From NCBI GenBank assembly GCA_015903945.1, contig JABMDL010000002.1:62001-126000 (forward strand): 64,000 bases of DNA, given 5' to 3'. Source of the DNA: Nitrospira sp. (GTDB lineage Bacteria > Nitrospirota > Nitrospiria > Nitrospirales > Nitrospiraceae). Positions 57,074-64,000 of this stretch are shown piece by piece. The first letter of the stretch is position 1. Each line of letters opens with the position of its first letter. Below the pieces are notes generated by a model. It was not told the DNA's origin, did no database searches, and was given only the letters and a program-made list of their open reading frames with translations. The translations under genes were made by a program, and so were the position numbers.

Positions 57074-58117
57074 ATGAAATTCTCCATGCGGCCTGTCCTT
57101 CTCACGGCAATGGTTCTCTCGTGGATGAGCGTTGGGTGTGCAGTAGCCCTGGCGGAGAATTCTGCGACCGCACCACGAACAATTACCGTCGCACTCGACG
57201 GATCGGGAGATTTCTCTTCGATTCAAGAGGCTGTCGATAGCGCCAAGAAAGGGGAGACCGTCTTTCTCAAACCTGGGACCTATCCTCAAGACCTCACCAT
57301 TCACAGCAAGGAGGGAATTAAGCTGGTCGGCGCCGGGGTTGACCAAGTGACTCTGCTGGGTCACCGGGATCGTGTCGGGGTGCTGCACGTCGGCAAGTGG
57401 CCGTACGGTGCAACGGATATTGAAATTACCGGCCTGACAGTCAATGAACATGGAGGGCACGCCGTCGGCATCTTCAATGGGAAACGGATTACGCTTCGGC
57501 ATCTGCGCGTGAGGGGGATGTTGTTCGGCCAACAGGTGCAGGATGTCCGTATCGAGAACTGTCTCATCGGTGGCAGTGAAACGACGGGCGTGCAGTTCGC
57601 CGATACGCAGGCCGTGTTGATCGGCAATGTGATTCATGACAACGATCATGGTGTGAACGTGGCCGGGAAGTCGGAGGTACGGCTTGAACGGAATGTGATC
57701 ACGAGAAATCTGTATGAAGCGGTTGTCATCGGCGATGGTGGTAAAGCCGTGCTTATCAGCAATACGCTGGTTAAGAACGGTGGGGGAGCAGCGTTTCTCG
57801 GCTCCTCGCACAACGAAGTGTCGGGCAATATTGTGAGCTTCAATACGATCGGTTTTGTGATCGCGCCATCGAGTCAAACCACACTCTCGTTCAATGGCCT
57901 ATTCAACAAAGAAGGCAATTATCTGAAGGCAGGATCGCCGCCTCTTCAGGCTCCGGAGCTCAAGCCTGAATCGGATATTGCTGCGGACCCTCGGTTTGTG
58001 GACCCCGAGCATGACGACTTTCGGCTGAGACACGATACGACACTTTTAAACAAAGGACCGTTTTCGTATCTCGGCGCCCAGCCCCCACTCCCAATCCCCT
58101 CCTCACGTCATCAGTAA
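57074..58117 (+). CDS. Exported right-handed parallel beta-helix (pectate-lyase-fold/NosD-like) protein
   Basis: Signal peptide; DGSGDFSSIQEAVDSAKKGETVFLKPGTY; repeated turns VQFADTQAVLIGNVIHDNDHGVNVAGKSEVRLERNVITRN. Confidence 0.88.
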   Translation: MKFSMRPVLLTAMVLSWMSVGCAVALAENSATAPRTITVALDGSGDFSSIQEAVDSAKKGETVFLKPGTYPQDLTIHSKEGIKLVGAGVDQVTLLGHRDRVGVLHVGKWPYGATDIEITGLTVNEHGGHAVGIFNGKRITLRHLRVRGMLFGQQVQDVRIENCLIGGSETTGVQFADTQAVLIGNVIHDNDHGVNVAGKSEVRLERNVITRNLYEAVVIGDGGKAVLISNTLVKNGGGAAFLGSSHNEVSGNIVSFNTIGFVIAPSSQTTLSFNGLFNKEGNYLKAGSPPLQAPELKPESDIAADPRFVDPEHDDFRLRHDTTLLNKGPFSYLGAQPPLPIPSSRHQ

Positions 58118-58267
58118 AATAGCAGTAATACAACGAGATAGAAGATTCCGTGACAAGGCACAGGCATATGCTATGCTTTCTTCAAGCGACATGACGGACA
58201 GGTTCCAGCCCTCGCTTAAGAAATCGTGAGACGGGGCCGAAAAGACTCAACAAGAAGGAGGTCTCCC

Positions 58268-58453
58268 TTGGCCAGTTTTCGCAGTGAGCTTGAAAAGTTT
58301 GCCAATGAAGGCATTCCTTCCCTCCATGATATGGAGTCGGGCAAGTTGGTGGGCGCAGTGCTTCCTATGTCCGAGCAGGCGCAATTGCAGATGCGCAATA
58401 GCATCGAAGTCATCGACTACCTGTTGAACCAAGAGCAGGTTGTTTGGAGCTAG
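58268..58453 (+). CDS. 61-aa conserved-looking hypothetical protein with TTG start
   Basis: AAGGAGG, 6 nt, TTG GCC AGT TTT..: (M)ASFRSELEKFANEGIPSLHDMESGKLVGAVLPMSEQAQLQMRNSIEVIDYLLNQEQVVWS. Confidence 0.6.
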   Translation: MASFRSELEKFANEGIPSLHDMESGKLVGAVLPMSEQAQLQMRNSIEVIDYLLNQEQVVWS

Positions 58454-58774
58454 GCCACGCGCCTAGACGATTGTCCTTCTGACAGCTCTCGTTCACATCC
58501 CCCTCTGACATGGTCGCGAATTTCTGGCACAGGGCGTAGGAGTGCCTGGGCTATCTGTAAGATTCCCTCCTGAAATCCAACGAACGATCAGCACGTCTTG
58601 AGTTGAACGCGAGATCTGCCGAAGAAGCAGGAGCTGGGTGTGAACCGGCTCGTTGGTTTCCAGGCGCTCGCGGTTGATTTCACAATCCGATAGGCGCATC
58701 GTACCGATCACGCATCCAAGGCAGACGGTACCGTCGCGCATGGAACGTTTTCTGCTCGGTAGCTGAGAGCTTGT

Positions 58775-61456
58775 ATGGCAGGTGCATCCCGAACGTCTTC
58801 TCTATCACAACCAGTCCAATTGGCTGAACAAACGCGCCTGGAAGAGGACGCCCGCCGAAAGAAACATTGGAAACGATGGGGGCCCTATCTCAGTGAGCGC
58901 GCCTGGGGGACGGTCAGGGAGGACTACAGTCCGCACGGCACCGCGTGGGAAGCGTTTCCTCATGATCATGCCCGGTCACGTGCCTATCGATGGAATGAGG
59001 ATGGGTTAGCCGGCATTTCCGACCGGCACCAGCATATCTGTTTCGCCATCGCACTGTGGAACGGACGGGATCCTATTTTGAAGGAACGGCTGTTCGGTCT
59101 GACCGGCAACGAAGGAAACCATGGGGAGGATGTCAAAGAATATTATTTTTATCTCGATTCGACGCCGACCCACTCCTACATGAAGTATCTCTATCGCTAT
59201 CCGCAGGCCGAATTCCCTTATGCAGCGCTGGTGGAGGGGAATCGTCGGCGAGGCAGACGCGAGCAGGAATATGAGCTGATCGATACCGGCGTCTTCGATC
59301 AGAATCGGTATTTCGACATTCTGGTGGAATATGCCAAGTCCACACCGGAGGATCTGCTGATCCGCATCGAGGTCATCAATCGGGGGCCTGATTCCGCCGA
59401 GCTGACGCTCCTACCGACCCTGTGGTTTCGGAATACCTGGTCGTGGGGTCTCGACGCACGTCGCCCACGCATGAGGGAAGGGCGGTCCACACACGACGTG
59501 AGCGTCATCGAACTGGACCATGATTACTACGGCAAGCGGCAACTCTGGTGTGACCGCCGCCCCCCTCTTCTGTTCACGGAGAACGAGACCAACAGCCGCC
59601 GCCTCTATGGCGATACGGAGGGGGCCCGCTATGTCAAAGACAGTTTTCATGACTATGTCGTGTTTGGTGATAAAGCGGCGGTCAATCCTGACAACGTCGG
59701 CTCGAAGGCCGCCGCACACTATGTGCTGACGGTCGATCCAGGAGCCTCGGATACGATCTTCCTGCGTTTCACGAATGAGGGAGGGGATGAGGGGCTGACA
59801 CGGGAGGTGTTCGATGCCCTCTTCACACAACGAATTCGAGAGGCCGACGAGTTTTACGGGGAATTAGTGCCGGCCGATTTGTCCGAAGATGCCAAACGCG
59901 TGCAGCGCCAAGCCTTCGCCGGCCTGCTGTGGAGTAAGCAGTTTTATCACTACGATCTCACGCGTTGGCTCAAGGGCGACCCCGGTATGCCGGAGCCGCC
60001 ACGGGAACGGTTGCGCGGGCGGAACGCTGACTGGACGCATCTCTACAATGCGGATGTCATCTCGATGCCGGACAAGTGGGAATATCCCTGGTATGCCGCC
60101 TGGGACCTGGCGTTCCACTGTATTCCGTTGGCTCTCGTCGATCCGACCTTCGCGAAGGAACAGCTCATCCTCATGCTCCGTGAGTGGTACATGCATCCCA
60201 ACGGGCAGATTCCGGCCTACGAATGGGCGTTCGGGGATGTCAATCCGCCGGTCCATGCCTGGGCCGCGTGGCGCGTCTATAAAATCGAGAAAAAACGGAA
60301 AGGCACGGGCGATCGTGTGTTTCTCGAGCGGGTCTTTCACAAGCTCCTCCTGAATTTCACATGGTGGGTGAACAGGAAAGATGCCGAGGGTAAGAATATT
60401 TTTCAGGGCGGTTTTTTGGGACTGGACAACATCGGCGTGTTCGACCGGAGCGCGCCGCTGCCGACCGGTGGCCACATTGAACAATCCGACGCGACCAGCT
60501 GGATGGGGATGTACTGCCTCAACATGCTGTCGATTGCACTCGAGCTGGCCCGGGAGAACCGCGCGTATGAGGATGTGGCCAGCAAGTTCTTCGAACATTT
60601 CGTGTACATCTGCAGGGCCATGAACAACATCGGCGGCGAGAAGATCGAGCTGTGGGACCGGGAAGACGGATTCTTCTACGACGTACTGCACTTGCCGGAC
60701 GGACGGACCTGTCCCTTGAAGGTGCGTTCGCTGGTCGGGTTGATCCCGCTCTTCGCGGTTGAGACGTTGGACTCCGAACTCATCGACCGTCTCCCACGGT
60801 TCAAACACCGGATGCAGTGGTTCATTGAAAACCGGCCGGATTTCAGTTCGCACGTAGAAACGCAATCACAGGATGGAGAGGTGCGCCGCTTTCTCTCGCT
60901 GGTCAACCGAACACGGCTGAAATCGGTGCTGCGATATATGCTGGATGAACAAGAATTTCTCTCGCCCTACGGCATTCGAGCGTTATCGCGCTATCACAAG
61001 GACCATCCCTATCGGCTTTCCGTGATGGGAGCGGATTATCGGGTCGACTACGAGCCGGCCGAATCGGGCACAGGCCTCTTCGGCGGCAACTCGAATTGGC
61101 GGGGACCCATCTGGTTCCCGGTCAATTATCTGCTGATCGAATCACTGCAGAAGTTCCACTATTTTCTGGGCGATTCGTATACCGTTGAATACCCGACTGG
61201 CTCTGGCAATTCGATCCCACTGAATCGCGTGGCAGCGGAACTCTCGAGACGGCTCATCCATATTTTTCTTCGCGATCAATCCGGCCGGCGCCCGGTCTTC
61301 GGAGGCGCCTCGAATTTTCAAAACGATCCGCACTGGCAAGACGCTGTCCTGTTCTATGAATACTTCCATGGGGACAACGGAGCGGGCATCGGCGCAAGCC
61401 ATCAGACCGGGTGGACGGGTTTGGTGGCGAAGCTGATTCAACAATCAGGAGAGTGA
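58775..61456 (+). CDS. MGH1/GH63-like glucosidase family protein
   Basis: [79 protein letters not shown]. Confidence 0.88.
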   Translation: MAGASRTSSLSQPVQLAEQTRLEEDARRKKHWKRWGPYLSERAWGTVREDYSPHGTAWEAFPHDHARSRAYRWNEDGLAGISDRHQHICFAIALWNGRDPILKERLFGLTGNEGNHGEDVKEYYFYLDSTPTHSYMKYLYRYPQAEFPYAALVEGNRRRGRREQEYELIDTGVFDQNRYFDILVEYAKSTPEDLLIRIEVINRGPDSAELTLLPTLWFRNTWSWGLDARRPRMREGRSTHDVSVIELDHDYYGKRQLWCDRRPPLLFTENETNSRRLYGDTEGARYVKDSFHDYVVFGDKAAVNPDNVGSKAAAHYVLTVDPGASDTIFLRFTNEGGDEGLTREVFDALFTQRIREADEFYGELVPADLSEDAKRVQRQAFAGLLWSKQFYHYDLTRWLKGDPGMPEPPRERLRGRNADWTHLYNADVISMPDKWEYPWYAAWDLAFHCIPLALVDPTFAKEQLILMLREWYMHPNGQIPAYEWAFGDVNPPVHAWAAWRVYKIEKKRKGTGDRVFLERVFHKLLLNFTWWVNRKDAEGKNIFQGGFLGLDNIGVFDRSAPLPTGGHIEQSDATSWMGMYCLNMLSIALELARENRAYEDVASKFFEHFVYICRAMNNIGGEKIELWDREDGFFYDVLHLPDGRTCPLKVRSLVGLIPLFAVETLDSELIDRLPRFKHRMQWFIENRPDFSSHVETQSQDGEVRRFLSLVNRTRLKSVLRYMLDEQEFLSPYGIRALSRYHKDHPYRLSVMGADYRVDYEPAESGTGLFGGNSNWRGPIWFPVNYLLIESLQKFHYFLGDSYTVEYPTGSGNSIPLNRVAAELSRRLIHIFLRDQSGRRPVFGGASNFQNDPHWQDAVLFYEYFHGDNGAGIGASHQTGWTGLVAKLIQQSGE

Positions 61457-61460
61457 CAAC

Positions 61461-61534
61461 AGCTTTCAGCTCTCAGCGATCAGCAGATGATGGAAGCGAG
61501 TTGTTTTGAGACTGAAAGCTAACGGCTGAGAGCT
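61461..61534. repeat. Intergenic interleaved inverted repeats (AGCTTTCAG / AGCTCTCAGC family)
   Basis: AGCTTTCAGCTCTCAGC ... CTGAAAGCTaacgGCTGAGAGCT. Confidence 0.6.
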
Positions 61535-61543
61535 GACGGCGCT

Positions 61544-63628
61544 ATGCGCGAACTACTGAAAGTGGATGGGAAAGACTGCAAGAACCTCGACCGCGCGTTG
61601 AGTCTCGAATGGCTGGAAACGAACGGCCGAGGTGGGTTTGCATCGGGCACGGTCGCCGGTGCCAACACCCGTCGATATCATGCCCTGCTGTTGACTGCAC
61701 GCAAGCCGCCGGCTGAACGCGTCGTCCTCGTCAATCACCTCGAAGAATGGATCGACCTCAACGGGCGGGTATTTCCTCTCTCAACCAATCTGTATCCGGG
61801 AACGGTTCATCCAGCCGGTTACACATACTGTGTAGAGTTTTCCTCCGTCCCATGGCCGACATGGACCTTCGATTGCGGCGGTGTCATGGTTCAGCGAGAA
61901 ATCCTGTGTGTGCCAGGGCATGATCTTGTAATCGTGCGATGGAAGTCGCTCAGTTCGAGACAGCCCCTCATGACACTTCGTGTCAGGCCGATGCTGAGCG
62001 GACGCGACTACCACGGGACTCATCACGAGAATACAACCCTCTCGACGCAAGCGGCTATCAAGCCTGAATTGATATCGTGGCAACCCTATCCTGATGTGCC
62101 TGCTGTGCGGGCCATTCACTCGGGCGAGTACCGCCATGAGCCGGATTGGTTCCGGCATGTCCAGTTTCCGGTGGAGCGGGAACGCGGGCTCGATTGTGAA
62201 GAAGATTGGTGGTCGCCGGGAGAGTTTGGATTTGAGATCGAACCCGGGGAAGAACGGACCCTGGTGTTGACGAGCGAACAAGGCGATGGCCTCGATCCGA
62301 ATGCCATTGCCAAACGGGAAAAATTGCGCCGTAAACGGTCGGACCAAGTCGAGCCGGGGACAGATACGTTGGCCGACTCGCTTCAATGCGCAACGGGCGC
62401 CTACCTGTGTGAGCGAGGCATCGGGAAGACGGTGATCGCCGGTTATCCGTGGTTCACCGATTGGGGGCGGGATACATTCATTTCCTTGCCAGGTCTGTGT
62501 CTTGTGACAGGCAGGCTCGACAGTGCGTGGCAGATCATCAAATCGTTCGCCGCCCATGTTTCGGATGGTATGGTGCCGAACCGCTTTCCCGATGCCGGAC
62601 AGCAGCCGGAGTACAACACGATCGATGCCTCCCTGTGGTTCATCCAGGCGATCGGCCGCTATCTGGACTACAGCGGCGATGAGGCGCGAGTCCGCACCAT
62701 CGCATGGCCGGCGGTGAAACAGATCCTCGATGGGTATCGGCGCGGCACCCGCTATAACATTCATATGGATAGAGACGGGCTCATCGTCGGTGGAGTAATC
62801 GGTTCGCAGCTGACATGGATGGATGCGAAGATCGGAGAGTGGGTCGTCACTCCACGGCAGGGAAAGCCGGTAGAAATTCAAGCCCTGTGGGTTCGGGCCT
62901 TGGAAATCGGAATGCGCCTGGCTGAACGATTTGGCAAATCCGCCTATGCAGACCGTTGTCGGAGACTTCGAGCCCTGGCCATGAAATCGTTCCGCACCAA
63001 GTTCTGGAACGAGGCGGGGGGATTTCTCTATGACGTGATTGATGGGCCGGAGGGTCACGATGCGTCGATCCGCCCGAATCAAATCTATGCGCTCAGTCTC
63101 TGCGATAATTTGGTGGCTCGAGAACAAGCCGAGCAGATCCTGACGGTCGTCAAAGACCACCTCCTCACGCCCATAGGGCTGCGCACGCTCTCACCGAGAG
63201 ACAGTCGGTATCGGCCCCGCTATGAGGGGGGCGTGGCCGAGCGGGATGGCGCCTACCATCAAGGAACCGTGTGGCCGTTTCTATTGGGTCCATTCGTGAC
63301 GGCATGGGTGAAGACATTTGGGAAGAGCGCTCAGGTGAAGGCACAAGCAAGGACATTTCTAAACGGGCTAGAAACACATCTGGGAGAGGCGTGCGTGGGA
63401 CAGGTATCAGAAGTATTCGACGGCGATGCCCCGCATACCCCGCGTGGGTGTCCGGCCCAAGCCTGGTCCGTTGCGGAACCGTTACGGGCCATGATCGAAG
63501 ATCTCGACATCGCCATGTCGGTTCATTCAGTCAAGGCTGAACGAGCCGGTAACCGTCACCGCAAGGAGATTCCAGACAAAAAACCTGCCGAGCTACGACG
63601 CGGATCAGGAAGGAAACCCTCCCGGTAA
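61544..63628 (+). CDS. Amylo-alpha-1,6-glucosidase / glycogen debranching enzyme family protein
   Basis: SLEWLETNGRGGFASGTVAGANTRRYHALLLTARKPP; AGYPWFTDWGRDTFISLPGLCLVTGR; HQGTVWPFLLGPFVTAW. Confidence 0.93.
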   Translation: MRELLKVDGKDCKNLDRALSLEWLETNGRGGFASGTVAGANTRRYHALLLTARKPPAERVVLVNHLEEWIDLNGRVFPLSTNLYPGTVHPAGYTYCVEFSSVPWPTWTFDCGGVMVQREILCVPGHDLVIVRWKSLSSRQPLMTLRVRPMLSGRDYHGTHHENTTLSTQAAIKPELISWQPYPDVPAVRAIHSGEYRHEPDWFRHVQFPVERERGLDCEEDWWSPGEFGFEIEPGEERTLVLTSEQGDGLDPNAIAKREKLRRKRSDQVEPGTDTLADSLQCATGAYLCERGIGKTVIAGYPWFTDWGRDTFISLPGLCLVTGRLDSAWQIIKSFAAHVSDGMVPNRFPDAGQQPEYNTIDASLWFIQAIGRYLDYSGDEARVRTIAWPAVKQILDGYRRGTRYNIHMDRDGLIVGGVIGSQLTWMDAKIGEWVVTPRQGKPVEIQALWVRALEIGMRLAERFGKSAYADRCRRLRALAMKSFRTKFWNEAGGFLYDVIDGPEGHDASIRPNQIYALSLCDNLVAREQAEQILTVVKDHLLTPIGLRTLSPRDSRYRPRYEGGVAERDGAYHQGTVWPFLLGPFVTAWVKTFGKSAQVKAQARTFLNGLETHLGEACVGQVSEVFDGDAPHTPRGCPAQAWSVAEPLRAMIEDLDIAMSVHSVKAERAGNRHRKEIPDKKPAELRRGSGRKPSR

Positions 63629-63744
63629 GTTCTTCCATCGGTCCCCCCGGCGTTGATCTCTTGACAGTCACAGGATGCATCCGTACCCTCGGAAACGGAA
63701 CCTGAACAAGCTTTGGTAGGATTCTAGCTCATAGGAGGCTGGTC

Positions 63745-64000
63745 ATGATGAAGAATACCGGTATCAGGGGTAGAGAACGAAAGACCCTCGCGGTGGCCGG
63801 CGCCGCGCTCTCCCTGCTATTCGGCATCACAGCACTGCAGGCAGCCGGTGCCGACGAACTGCCGAGGGAGGCGACATTGCCGCTTGGGATGGCCAGCAAG
63901 GCTGTCCAAGCGGCGCTGGAATCTTGTAAGAAAGACGGATATCGCGTGAGCGTCTCGGTGGTGGATCGGGCCGGTGTGCTGCGTGCCATGGGGCGGGCCG
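63745..64000 (+). CDS. Exported GlcG/HbpS-family heme-binding-like protein (3' truncated by window end)
   Basis: SD AGGAGG; signal peptide; LGMASKAVQAALESCKKDGYRVSVSVVDRAGVLRAMGRA. Confidence 0.78.
   Translation, partial: MMKNTGIRGRERKTLAVAGAALSLLFGITALQAAGADELPREATLPLGMASKAVQAALESCKKDGYRVSVSVVDRAGVLRAMGRA

Noticed and set aside
56402-57877. Full-length 491-aa minus ORF containing CoaE
   Set aside because: The region beyond 57004 is antisense to the beta-helix gene; the CoaE P-loop begins right after the Met at 57004.
58493-58741. 82-aa minus-strand ORF (MRDGTVCLGCVIGTMRLSDCEINRERL..)
   Set aside because: Possibly coding, but no family resemblance or clear SD; insufficient support to report as a feature.
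61781-63160. 459-aa minus-strand ORF inside the debranching enzyme gene (also 59864..60865, 47322..48317, 37348..38322, 36466..37218, 17260..18258)
   Set aside because: Antisense shadow ORFs of strongly coding GC-rich genes; composition is not protein-like and no family motifs are seen.

Overview
This 64 kb window is ordinary, gene-dense chromosome, coding on both strands. Gene content, operon order and one intergenic repeat suggest a Nitrospira-like (Nitrospirota) bacterium; that assignment is inference, with no search run. Most of it is housekeeping: clpC, tsaD, hflX, nth, gmk, rpoZ, coaBC, aroQ, efp-accB-accC, a MacAB-type exporter, a LolD/FtsX-type exporter split by a class 1A pyrD, grpE-dnaK-dnaJ-rsmE, coaX-birA-nadC-valS, cobB, thiI, trxB, coaE, and a GH63-like/glycogen-debranching pair. 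Two tRNA genes are visible (CAT and Ser-CGA). I saw no CRISPR array, rRNA, prophage, transposase or recognisable defence island, and I do not claim a clear new multi-gene system. The best leads are: (1) a ketopantoate-reductase-like protein fused to what looks like a degenerate sulfite-oxidase-type molybdopterin-domain fold; (2) a MacB-like permease whose last ~35 residues are intact but in another frame, indicating a small frameshifting deletion; (3) a fumarate-type class 1A DHODH translationally coupled to an ABC ATPase; (4) an orphan mraZ in an HTH-mraZ-rusA operon outside any dcw cluster; (5) a 21-bp perfect inverted repeat plus a 16-bp palindrome at the 3' end of tRNA-Ser; (6) small ORFs missing or mis-started in the ORF track (39 aa Arg/Lys-rich; 61 aa with TTG start); (7) a MITE/REP-like inverted-repeat element.
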